6,462 nt of DNA, taken from an uncultured Paracoccaceae bacterium. GTDB taxonomy: Bacteria > Pseudomonadota > Alphaproteobacteria > Rhodobacterales > Rhodobacteraceae. Position 1 is the stretch's first letter, and each line of letters starts with the position of its first letter. The DNA lies in assembly GCA_937907485.1 (NCBI GenBank), contig CALESR010000072.1:1-6462 (forward strand), read 5' to 3'. This document shows positions 1 through 5,102 of this stretch, one piece after another. Both the position numbers and the translations under genes were made by a program. The notes beneath the pieces are model-generated. The model was not told the DNA's origin. It worked only from the letters and a program-made list of their open reading frames with translations, and searched no databases.

Positions 1-11
1 CCTTCGGAGAC

Positions 12-361
12 TCAGCAGTTGACGCAGAACGGGTCGCCTGCCAGCCCGCCGAAGTCATGGTCCCGGCAAAAGGCTATGTCGCTGGCTGACATGTAAAGCT
101 CTTTCACCAGCACCTCTTCGATCTGCTCTGCATCGTCGGTGTGTTGGCGTGTCTCGGGCTCTTGAGACGCCATCAGGAAGGCCTTGTAACCCGCGTCAAT
201 GGCCGGGCGCTGTGACGCTGGATTTCGCCGACCGTGCGCAGCACGTCGTGCACCTTGCGCGCAAGCTCTTCTTCGGAGTTGAAGAAGATGTTCCCATTGG
301 CGTGGGCGGTGTCGCTTCGCTCGTCCACCAGCTTGGCATAGGTGCCGATCTTGGCCGACAT
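12..361 (-). pseudogene. Frameshifted hypothetical protein gene
   Basis: Two coherent coding stretches lie in different frames. The first starts at ATG 361 (MSAKIGTYAKLVDER...) and reads through ...VHDVLRTVGEIQ to about 217. That frame then stops at 173. The neighbouring frame carries RPAIDAGYKAFLMASQEPE and continues through an acidic stretch to a C-terminus GGLAGDPFCVNC, stopping at 12-14. Joining them needs a net -1 (or +2) change near 205-220, and would give about 115 residues. I do not recognise the family. The C-terminal part is rich in Asp/Glu and ends with three Cys in its last 25 residues. The start codon lies inside a 33-bp repeat also found at 1014-1046, and no good ribosome site precedes it, so the true start is uncertain. 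It may be a real decayed gene, a sequencing error, or chance open frames. Confidence 0.45.
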
Positions 362-386
362 TCCCCAGGTGGCCTGCCGCTTGACG
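354..386. repeat. 33-bp dispersed repeat, copy 1
   Basis: This stretch matches 1014-1046 at 31 of 33 positions in the same orientation, exactly 660 bp apart. The differences are at 363 (c against g) and 368 (g against a). Read on the minus strand it can encode VKRQATWGMSA, and it contains the ATG used as start of the frameshifted gene. A GATCAAG heptamer follows 27 bp beyond (414-420), and a GATCAAG lies at nearly the same distance from the second copy. Its nature (element end, dispersed repeat or duplicated 5' end) cannot be decided from two copies. Confidence 0.7.
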
Positions 387-400
387 TCAAGTAGGAATAG

Positions 401-571
401 GCCAGCTTACTTGGATCAAGCGCGCAAACCCCGCCTCTAGCCCTCGCCCACGGCATCGCCGTGCTGCGCCCCGAAATCGCCGCCGTGATCCGCGCCTGCT
501 ACGACCGGACGATGCCGGGCGTGGCGACCGATGCTAGCCACGCGATCCGGGTGGCGGCGCGGGTGGGGTGA
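401..571 (+). pseudogene. Possible 3' remnant of an unidentified gene
   Basis: The frame is open after a TAG at 398-400 and ends at TGA 569-571. It has no ATG near its 5' end and no ribosome site. The translation from 443 (LAHGIAVLRPEIAAVIRAC) continues in smooth alphaproteobacterial codon use to ...AIRVAARVG, which reads more like protein than the overlapping frames do. It could be the C-terminal end of a gene whose front was lost. In G+C-rich DNA a chance open frame of 56 codons is common, so support is weak. No family is recognised. Confidence 0.22.
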
Positions 572-578
572 CGCCATA

Positions 579-601
579 GGGTGCGCGTTCACTGTGCACC
601 C
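579..601. other. Hairpin between remnant and small secreted gene
   Basis: The arms GGGTGCGCG (579-587) and TGTGCACCC (593-601) can pair over nine positions, with two G-U pairs in the plus-strand RNA, around a 5-nt loop. It lies 8 nt after the stop of the plus-strand remnant and 72 nt past the stop of the minus-strand gene at 674. No T-tract follows on either strand, so a Rho-independent terminator is not demonstrated. Confidence 0.3.
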
Positions 602-673
602 ACGCCCAACACGCCCCCAGACCGACGGCCCTGGCCCGCAATCGTGAGACAGCATCTGTCGCAAATCTTCCGC

Positions 674-1000
674 TCAGTTCGGACACATCATTGGCACCAT
701 TGACGCCATCATCGCCGCAATCCCGCGCCTCTCATCGTCGGCGGTAGCCTGCTGCCCTTGATTATTGGCGCCGGAGAATGCCCGCCGGCTCCAAGCGTTC
801 GCCAAAGCTTCGGGATAAGCAGTGGCCAGGCAGTCACAGTAGGCTGCAGTCCCTGTGGACGCCTGAACTTGACCAAGTGGCACGCCCATGTTCTCGGCGA
901 CGAGGCGGTTAAAGGTTTCGCAAATAACGATCTCGTTTGCAGCCTCGGCCGGCGGCGCCCCAAACAAGACGGCTACAGCGGCGATCAGAACAAGCCTCAT
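674..1000 (-). CDS. Small secreted protein with four cysteines, unknown function
   Basis: This encodes 108 residues. Residues 1-20 (MRLVLIAAVAVLFGAPPAEA) form a clear Sec signal peptide ending in an AEA cleavage site, so the mature protein of about 88 residues should be periplasmic or exported. Cysteines lie at 27, 55, 57 and 106 (ICE, CDC, MCPN), an even number consistent with two disulfides. The middle is Ala-rich and a Gly/Asn/Gln patch lies at 77-84. The start at 1000 is preferred over the in-frame ATG at 1021. GGGAG lies 7 nt upstream of it, and it places the signal peptide at the N-terminus. The 33-bp repeat copy 2 lies just upstream and contains the 1021 ATG. No family is recognised; the intact frame, signal peptide and ribosome site argue that it is a real gene. 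Confidence 0.72.
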   Translation of the reverse strand: MRLVLIAAVAVLFGAPPAEAANEIVICETFNRLVAENMGVPLGQVQASTGTAAYCDCLATAYPEALANAWSRRAFSGANNQGQQATADDERRGIAAMMASMVPMMCPN

Positions 1001-1013
1001 GTCATCGCTCCCA

Positions 1014-1046
1014 GCCGACATTGCCCAAGTGGCCTGCCGCTTGACG
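1014..1046. repeat. 33-bp dispersed repeat, copy 2
   Basis: This is the second copy of the sequence at 354-386, with 31 of 33 identical bases in the same orientation. It ends 14 bp upstream of the start codon of the small secreted protein gene and reads VKRQATWAMSA on the minus strand. GATCAAG follows at 1072-1078, 25 bp past the repeat, compared with 27 bp at copy 1. Confidence 0.7.
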
Positions 1047-1446
1047 CAAATGTCGCCTGAACTTGCAGCCAGATCAAGTGGTTTGCGCTCTTATCCGCGC
1101 GGGCTGCGATGGAGTTGCACCTCGATGCGGTGCCGACTCGGTTTCTTCGCCCTTGCGCCCCGATCAAGGCCCCGGCCTGCACCTCGCCAAAGGCCCCGCG
1201 GTGACCGGCTGGCACGTCTGCCCGAGGCACGGCGCAGGCGGCGGCGCCCCCGCTGACCCGGCGAATGGCCGCTGGCGTGATGGCGGCAGATCAAGGTCAG
1301 CCAAGTCTCACCGCCGAGAGAGTTCCGATCTGGCGGCCGAGGCGCGCAAGGTCGCGCTGGCGCTAAGCCAAGCGTTCTTCAATATGGGGCTTACTGTCGC
1401 TTGACGTTTGGAAATCCAGAAATCAATCAATGATTTCAATAGCCAA
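1047..1446. other. About 400 bp with no convincing gene
   Basis: The longest plus-strand frame here runs 1063-1404 (113 residues). It has no ribosome site and a composition rich in Arg, Gly, Ala and Ser. Its last 35 residues (ending in SQAFFNMGLTVA) look the most protein-like and may be a remnant. Overlapping frames on both strands are equally open, as expected of G+C-rich DNA. GATCAAG appears three times on the plus strand (1072, 1162, 1289), and part of the 33-bp repeat (CTGTCGCTTGACG, 1394-1406) recurs with one mismatch. I see no RNA gene or clear promoter. Confidence 0.5.
1419..1437 (-). terminator. A+T-rich hairpin just past the tRNA-Ser 3' end
   Basis: On the minus strand GAAATCA and TGATTTC form a perfect 7-bp stem around a 5-nt loop, starting 10 nt after the encoded CCA of the tRNA. 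The position suits a transcript end or a 3'-processing signal. Only a short mixed run (CTGGATTTCC) follows, not a clean U-tract, so termination is an inference. Confidence 0.35.
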
Positions 1447-1536
1447 TGGCGGAGAGACAGGGATTCGAACCCTGGGTGGGCTCTCACCCACAACGGTTTT
1501 CGAGACCGCCCCGTTCGACCGCTCCGGCACCTCTCC
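1447..1536 (-). tRNA. tRNA-Ser (anticodon CGA)
   Basis: This gives a full class II tRNA cloverleaf on the minus strand. The acceptor stem GGAGAGG pairs with TCTCTCC (one G-U pair), followed by discriminator G and an encoded CCA (1447-1449). The anticodon stem-loop CGGT-CTCGAAA-ACCG places CGA at 1500-1502, which reads the UCG codon. The long variable arm (GTGGGT-GAGA-GCCCAC) and the T-arm CAGGG-TTCGAAT-CCCTG are intact. G73 and the long variable arm are serine identity features. Ninety nucleotides including CCA is the normal length. Its 3' end faces the gene-poor stretch at 1-1446. Confidence 0.97.
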
Positions 1537-1796
1537 GCGCTTGGATGGTCAACGTGGAGGGGGATTTAGCGGGGATTCGTCGAGGGTGCAAGGGGGGTTG
1601 TGGGGGGCAGCCTGTCGCTTGCGTCACGGCCACATCGACGGGCGCCCGGGCGCGGCCATCGACCGCGCAGCCCGATGCGCGACACCGCCTCACTCCCATG
1701 AATTTTCCTGTCAGATCAGCCGCTTGGCCGACCTCCCCGACAGCACTGCGCGGTGGCACTGGCCTCGGCGTGGGTCCTTGGCCAGCAATCCGGTCG
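1537..1796. other. Intergenic region with clustered G-tracts
   Basis: I see no gene between the tRNA and the next stop codon at 1797. The first part (1559-1607) carries five G-runs on the plus strand of lengths 5, 4, 3, 6 and 6, separated by 5 to 9 nt. This could fold as a G-quadruplex in single-stranded DNA. The rest is ordinary high-G+C sequence, with a 6-bp inverted pair CTGGCC/GGCCAG near 1759-1785 that has no T-tract after it. Confidence 0.5.
1563..1591 (-). promoter_or_regulatory. Candidate promoter for tRNA-Ser
   Basis: On the minus strand TTGCAC (1591-1586) and TAAATC (1568-1563) are separated by 17 nt. This would start transcription near 1556, about 20 nt before the mature tRNA end. 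The -35 box matches four of six consensus bases and the -10 box three, so the support is position and spacing more than sequence. Confidence 0.4.
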
Positions 1797-2096
1797 TCAG
1801 CGCCGCGGTTCGGTGCGCAGGATTTGGCGCAGGGTATCGACAAGATGCTGGTGATTGTTCACGCCCTCAGGGTCGCGGCAGATCCGGGTGCCGATGGCCA
1901 GCGCGTCGGACTGCGAATACCCGGCGGCAACCAGACCATCGGTGAACGACACCTCGGGCCGGTCCCAGATGATTTCCTGCCAAGGCCCGCGAAAACAGGC
2001 GATGCGGATGCTGACGGGTTCGGCGGCGGCGCGGTGATTATGCGCGGCGGCGGCAGTGGGCAGGGCCAGAAGAGCAGCAGCGAGGATCAGGCGCAT
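1797..2096 (-). CDS. Small secreted conserved hypothetical protein, two cysteines
   Basis: This encodes 99 residues. Residues 1-18 (MRLILAAALLALPTAAAA) form a signal peptide, so the mature protein HNHR... is periplasmic or exported. The mature part has Cys34 (RIACFRGPW) and Cys73 (RICRDPEG), which could form one disulfide. Between them runs EIIWDRPEVSFTDGLVAAGY, followed by a helical SQSDALAIGT segment. The pattern CFRGPW...IWDRP...CRDP feels familiar from Rhodobacterales hypothetical proteins, but I know no function. The start at 2096 puts the signal peptide at the N-terminus and has AAAGG 9 nt upstream. The open frame continues upstream to 2480, but that part reads as a shadow of the 53-residue gene. 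It is transcribed alone, with the tRNA 260 bp downstream on the same strand. Confidence 0.82.
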   Translation of the reverse strand: MRLILAAALLALPTAAAAHNHRAAAEPVSIRIACFRGPWQEIIWDRPEVSFTDGLVAAGYSQSDALAIGTRICRDPEGVNNHQHLVDTLRQILRTEPRR

Positions 2097-2129
2097 GGGT
2101 GAGGGCCTTTCGGGGTTAGACTTGGCGCG

Positions 2130-2159
2130 AGAATGACCCGGCGGGGGGGCAGTTGGCAA
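2130..2159 (-). promoter_or_regulatory. Candidate promoter of the 99-residue secreted protein
   Basis: On the minus strand TTGCCA (2159-2154) and CATTCT (2135-2130) are 18 nt apart, and the predicted start lies about 27 nt before the ATG at 2096. The -35 box matches five of six consensus bases and the -10 box only three. Confidence 0.3.
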
Positions 2160-2205
2160 GGGGGAATGGAGGGGCAGATCGGTCAGGGGATCACGGTTAA
2201 GCGAT

Positions 2206-2224
2206 TGTTTCCGATGGGGAAACA
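2206..2224. other. Perfect 7-bp hairpin, possible transcript end
   Basis: TGTTTCC (2206-2212) and GGAAACA (2218-2224) are exact inverse complements around a 5-nt loop. It lies 43 nt past the stop of the minus-strand gene at 2267-2428 and could end that transcript. No T-tract follows on either strand, so it may instead be an operator or processing site. Confidence 0.3.
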
Positions 2225-2234
2225 GTGGGGAGGG

Positions 2235-2255
2235 CTTGCAAAGCACTTGCAAAGC
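2235..2255. repeat. Two tandem copies of CTTGCAAAGC, 11-bp period
   Basis: Identical 10-mers occupy 2235-2244 and 2246-2255, one base apart, so they lie on the same face of the helix. Each contains the palindrome TTGCAA. They sit between the end of the small Gly/Asn-rich gene and the upstream region of the 99-residue gene, a sensible place for a regulator site, but no known operator is matched. Confidence 0.6.
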
Positions 2256-2266
2256 TACAAGGGAAT

Positions 2267-2428
2267 TTATTTCTTCTGCTCGCGAGAAGTTGTTTTTCCT
2301 GAGCCGGGATTGTTTGTTGGCTTGCCATTGCCACTGTTTTGGTTTGCACCGGCACCACCTTTCTGTACTGAGTCGCCGTTTCCTTTGCCGCCAGTATTGC
2401 TTGATCCTGAGGTGGTGCTCTTTGCCAT
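2267..2428 (-). CDS. Gly/Asn/Ser/Lys-rich small protein, likely disordered
   Basis: This encodes 53 residues, beginning MAKSTTSGSSNTGGKGNGDS and ending SREQKK. It is almost entirely Gly, Asn, Ser, Thr, Lys and Gln, with no hydrophobic core, no Cys and a basic tail, so it is expected to be disordered and cytoplasmic. The start at 2428 is chosen because GGAG stands 6 nt upstream. Two in-frame ATGs at 2440 and 2434 are alternatives, and the one at 2440 touches the stop codon of the upstream gene directly (TAA-ATG). The 12-nt spacing and shared strand suggest an operon with, and translational coupling to, the membrane protein gene. It shares the lower G+C and mixed codon use of that gene. No family is assigned. 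It could be a partner or tail-like accessory of the membrane protein. Confidence 0.7.
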   Translation of the reverse strand: MAKSTTSGSSNTGGKGNGDSVQKGGAGANQNSGNGKPTNNPGSGKTTSREQKK

Positions 2429-2440
2429 TTTCATCTCCAT

Positions 2441-2941
2441 TTAATAGGCTGCCAATAGCCAGAATGGGATCTGCGCCCACGACAGCACTACCGCATATCT
2501 TAGGTCACTCGCCGCAACTTGAATTGCCTTTTCATTTTCGTCGAAGTATTTGTCAGCGTCAAGGGCAAGCCCTTCTAGCAATGATGAATTTTCATGAGCA
2601 GAATCGTAGGACAATATCCATCTCGGATTGAGTTCGAACGTGCAATTTTGGAAACGGATAACAACCAAGGCAGAAAAGGCGAGCGATGCAGTAATTATCA
2701 ACACGATTATTAAACCACCAATAGAAATCCCAGATATCAGCTCAGAGTCATCTCCTAAATTAAAAGCTCTCTCCCCAAAAATTTGAAACATAAAATTGCA
2801 GATGAGCCCGGCAGAGGCCGATGAAAAAGCAGCCGCGCTTCGAAAGAACCTGAGGTCTTGCTTCTGGCTAACAAGTTGTCCGTAAGCTATGTCGAACGCG
2901 ATGCGGCGCTTCTCCTTTTCCGCGTCTAAAGCGCCAGTCAT
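2441..2941 (-). CDS. Membrane protein, about three helices, unknown function
   Basis: This encodes 166 residues. A charged, helical N-terminus (MTGALDAEKEKRRIAFDIAY) leads to a first membrane segment at about 34-54, a second at about 73-95 (SIGGLIIVLIITASLAFSAL) and a third at about 147-164 near the C-terminus. Between the second and third lies an acidic, probably cytoplasmic helical region with LALDADKYFDENEKAIQVAA. The layout resembles the many uncharacterised bacterial inner-membrane proteins with two early helices, a helical spacer and a last helix. I cannot name a family; a SLATT-like relation is only a guess. The start has GAGG 7 nt upstream. Its DNA is clearly A+T-richer than its surroundings (37% G+C counted at 2701-2760 against 68% at 5461-5520 in pyrE), which suggests acquisition by transfer. 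Confidence 0.85.
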   Translation of the reverse strand: MTGALDAEKEKRRIAFDIAYGQLVSQKQDLRFFRSAAAFSSASAGLICNFMFQIFGERAFNLGDDSELISGISIGGLIIVLIITASLAFSALVVIRFQNCTFELNPRWILSYDSAHENSSLLEGLALDADKYFDENEKAIQVAASDLRYAVVLSWAQIPFWLLAAY

Positions 2942-2969
2942 CTCGCGACCTCAGATTGTGGAAAACGCA

Positions 2970-2997
2970 AATTTACACAAAGCTCCCTCACCCCCAA
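2970..2997 (-). promoter_or_regulatory. Candidate promoter of the membrane protein operon
   Basis: On the minus strand TTGGGG (2997-2992) and TAAATT (2975-2970) are 16 nt apart. The -35 box lies inside the last codons of thyX, and the start would fall near 2963, about 20 nt before the ATG at 2941. The -10 box matches four of six consensus bases and the -35 box only three. Read-through from thyX is an alternative source of transcripts. Confidence 0.3.
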
Positions 2998-3893
2998 ACC
3001 CCCTCGAACTCCCGCCATTCCCCGGCGCTCATCCCTGAACTCTCGCGCGTCACCGTCTCGCCCTTCAGCCGCCGTTTCAGCACGGAGACCGCCTTGGCTG
3101 ACAGGGTTTCACCCCCCATCCGGTAATCCTCGAAGGCTGCATAGGCCAGCGGCACCCAATCGGCGACCATGCGGGCAATCGCCTCGGCATAGACGCGGAT
3201 TTCATATTGCGCATGCGCATCCGCCCGCAGCCGCAGGAAATGGAACAGGTTGTGCAGGTCGGTTTTCCAATACCACTGGGTATAGATATTCATCGGCAGG
3301 TTCATCCGCGCCAATTCGCGCGCCAGCCCCTGCTGGCCATCCTGCGACAGCATCTCCTCATAGTGGTCATACATCTGCGACGCGTCGGATTTCAGCAGCG
3401 CCAGCACCCGGGCGGCCTCGGGCCCCTCCAGCACCGCCCCCCTGCCCTGATTGTTCACCGTCGATTGCGCCGCCAATTGCGCGGGCTCGGGGATATAGAA
3501 TTCCCGGTCCAGAATCGAATAGCGCGCCGAGTATTCATTCACATTGGCCGTGCGATGGCGGATCCACTGCCGGGCGACGAACACCGGCAATTTCACATGC
3601 AGTTTCACTTCGCACATCTCGAAGGGCGTCGAATGCCAGTGCCGCATCAGATAGCGGATCAGCCCCTCGTCATTCTGCACATGCCTGGTGCCCGCGCCAT
3701 AGCTGACCCGCGCCGCCTGCACGATGGCCGCGTCGTCGCCCATATAGTCGATCGCGCGCACGAATCCGTGGTCCAGCACCGGCTGCGCGGTGTAGAGGTG
3801 GCGCTCCATGCCCTCGGACACCGCACGCAGGGTCAGGCGCGGACTGGCGCGCTGGGCCTCGATCTCGATCTGCTGCTCGGGGGTCAGGGTCAT
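2988..3893 (-). CDS. thyX: FAD-dependent thymidylate synthase ThyX
   Basis: ThyX makes dTMP from dUMP in the cytoplasm, using methylene-tetrahydrofolate as carbon donor and reduced FAD, from NADPH, as hydride donor. The protein has 301 residues, normal for alphaproteobacterial members. The ThyX signature is at 112-125 as RHRTANVNEYSARY. It fits RHRxxSxNExSxRY except that the first Ser is Asn117, a variant I believe is common in this group. Other family blocks are ARVSYGAGTR (61-70), STPFEMCEVKLHVKLPVFVARQ (88-109) and the C-terminal YTQWYWKTDLHNLFHFLRLR (204-223), which leads into HAQYEIR. The start at 3893 has GAGG 7 nt upstream. A longer frame to 3953 would run almost to the divergent gloA start at 3956 and is rejected. 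ThyX often replaces ThyA, but its presence alone does not prove that thyA is missing. Confidence 0.97.
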   Translation of the reverse strand: MTLTPEQQIEIEAQRASPRLTLRAVSEGMERHLYTAQPVLDHGFVRAIDYMGDDAAIVQAARVSYGAGTRHVQNDEGLIRYLMRHWHSTPFEMCEVKLHVKLPVFVARQWIRHRTANVNEYSARYSILDREFYIPEPAQLAAQSTVNNQGRGAVLEGPEAARVLALLKSDASQMYDHYEEMLSQDGQQGLARELARMNLPMNIYTQWYWKTDLHNLFHFLRLRADAHAQYEIRVYAEAIARMVADWVPLAYAAFEDYRMGGETLSAKAVSVLKRRLKGETVTRESSGMSAGEWREFEGVWG

Positions 3894-3906
3894 GGGAAAT
3901 CCTCGC

Positions 3907-3934
3907 TTGCCGGGTGTCGCTTCGGGGTTATCTT
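3907..3934 (+). promoter_or_regulatory. Candidate promoter of gloA
   Basis: TTGCCG (3907-3912) and TATCTT (3929-3934) are 16 nt apart in the 62-bp gap between divergent thyX and gloA. Each matches four of six consensus bases. The start would be near 3941, giving a leader of about 15 nt that still holds the AAAAGGAGT ribosome site. The thyX promoter must share this gap, but I cannot place it with any confidence. Confidence 0.35.
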
Positions 3935-3955
3935 GGTGCGCAAAAGGAGTCACCT

Positions 3956-4378
3956 ATGAAATATCTGCACACGATGGTCCGCGTTAAGGATCTGGACATC
4001 TCGATGGCGTTCTATCGGCTGCTGGGGCTGGTCGAAACGCGGAGGTATGAAAACGCTCAAGGGCGATTCACGCTGGTGTTCATGGCGCCTGTGGGGCAGC
4101 CGGAGTGTCCGGTCGAACTGACGTACAACTGGGATGGCGATGACGGGTTGCCTTCGGACGGGCGGCATTTCGGCCATCTGGCCTATGAGGTTGCCGATAT
4201 CCACGCGACCTGCGCGCATCTGATGGCGAACGGGGTGGTCATCAACCGGCCGCCGCGCGACGGGCGCATGGCCTTTGTGCGCTCGCCCGACAATGTGTCG
4301 ATCGAGTTGCTGCAAGCAGGCGCGGCGCTGACGCCGGTCGAGCCTTGGCTTTCGATGCCCAGCACCGGGCATTGGTAA
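3956..4378 (+). CDS. gloA: Lactoylglutathione lyase (glyoxalase I)
   Basis: Glyoxalase I converts the methylglyoxal-glutathione hemithioacetal into S-lactoylglutathione, the first step of methylglyoxal detoxification in the cytoplasm. The protein has 140 residues, close to the 135 of the E. coli enzyme. It has two beta-alpha-beta-beta-beta repeats of the VOC fold. All four metal ligands are present at matching places: His5 (LHTMVRVKDLD), Glu54 (PVELTYNWD), His74 (FGHLAYEV) and Glu117 (NVSIELLQ). The N-terminal MKYLHTMVRVKDLDISMAFY is classic. The bacterial-length form suggests the Ni/Co-type enzyme. AAAAGGAGT just upstream supports the start. A DUF1194 gene follows after 7 nt, so the two are probably cotranscribed, with no evident functional link. 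Confidence 0.96.
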   Translation: MKYLHTMVRVKDLDISMAFYRLLGLVETRRYENAQGRFTLVFMAPVGQPECPVELTYNWDGDDGLPSDGRHFGHLAYEVADIHATCAHLMANGVVINRPPRDGRMAFVRSPDNVSIELLQAGAALTPVEPWLSMPSTGHW

Positions 4379-4385
4379 GCCTGCG

Positions 4386-5075
4386 GTGTGGCGGCTGGCC
4401 ACGCTTCTGACGCTGATCGCGGCTCCGGCGCTGGCCGATTGCCGTCTGGCGCTGGTGCTGGCCTTTGACGTTTCGGCCTCGGTCGATGCGCGCGAATACC
4501 GCCTGATGATGCAGGGCACCGCCGAGGCGCTGCGCGATGCCGAGGTGCGGCGCGCAGTGCTGGCCGGGGCGCCGGTGGCGCTGGCGGCCTATGTCTGGGC
4601 GGGCGCGCGCGAGCAGGCGATTGCCGCCGACTGGGCGTTGATCGACAGCGCGGCGGATCTCGCGCGATTCGCCGACACGGTGGCCAGCTTTCCCCGCCCG
4701 ACGGGTGACCCGTTGGGGCGTTGGTCCGGGCGCACCGGTGTCGGCGCGGCGCTGCAGGCGGGGGGCCGCTTGCTGGGCCGGGCGCCCGAATGCGACCGCC
4801 AAACCGTTGATCTGGTGGGTGACGGGGTCTCGAACGACGGGCCGGACAGCGCCGAATTGCCGGGTGTCACGGTCAATGCCCTCGCGATTGGCGGCAATCT
4901 GCCGCTGGACCATGACGGGGCGATTGACGGGCTCAGCTTCTGGTTCGAGGCCAATATCCTGCAAGGGCCAGCGGCCTTTGTCATGATCGCCGACGGGTTC
5001 GAGGACTTTTCAAGCGCCATGCGCCTGAAATTGCTGCGCGAATTGCAGCCCCTGCTGCTGGGTGCCTTGCCCTAG
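4386..5075 (+). CDS. Secreted DUF1194 protein with von Willebrand factor A-like domain
   Basis: This encodes 229 residues. Residues 1-17 (MWRLATLLTLIAAPALA) form a Sec signal peptide, so the protein should be periplasmic or exported. The mature part begins with a vWA-type first strand LALVLAFDVSAS carrying a MIDAS DxSxS motif (Asp28, Ser30, Ser32). The second element is likely Thr in SGRTGVGAAL (about 114-123) and the third an Asp in VDLVGDGVSNDG (about 141-152), so metal-dependent ligand binding is possible. The order and length match PF06707 (DUF1194), common in Rhodobacterales and of unknown role. The start is GTG 4386 with no strong ribosome site. It lies 7 nt after the gloA stop, so translational coupling may supply initiation. 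Confidence 0.88.
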   Translation: MWRLATLLTLIAAPALADCRLALVLAFDVSASVDAREYRLMMQGTAEALRDAEVRRAVLAGAPVALAAYVWAGAREQAIAADWALIDSAADLARFADTVASFPRPTGDPLGRWSGRTGVGAALQAGGRLLGRAPECDRQTVDLVGDGVSNDGPDSAELPGVTVNALAIGGNLPLDHDGAIDGLSFWFEANILQGPAAFVMIADGFEDFSSAMRLKLLRELQPLLLGALP

Positions 5076-5102
5076 ATTCCTCGGCCCGGCCCCTGCGCTG
5101 CG

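Noticed and set aside
1063..1404. 113-residue plus-strand open frame
   Set aside because: There is no ribosome site, the composition is biased, and equally open frames overlap it on both strands. Only its C-terminal third looks protein-like. It is described as part of the gene-poor stretch.
1..1446. CRISPR array
   Set aside because: The only repeat has two copies 660 bp apart, with no regular spacers.
1430..2102. Long plus-strand open frames (171 and 218 residues) starting around the tRNA-Ser
   Set aside because: They begin inside the antisense of the tRNA gene, a well-known source of spurious proteins. They then run antisense to the 99-residue secreted protein gene, with no ribosome site.
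1797..2480. 227-residue extended version of the small secreted protein
   Set aside because: The extension reads through the intergenic region and the 53-residue gene in another frame. It would also bury the signal peptide in the interior.
3207..3959. 250-residue plus-strand open frame opposite thyX
   Set aside because: It is the antisense shadow of thyX, whose family motifs are unambiguous. The composition is His/Arg/Gln-rich with no domain.
4242..4964. 240-residue minus-strand open frame opposite gloA and the DUF1194 gene
   Set aside because: It spans two recognised genes on the opposite strand and is Arg/Gln-rich, as expected of an antisense frame in G+C-rich DNA.
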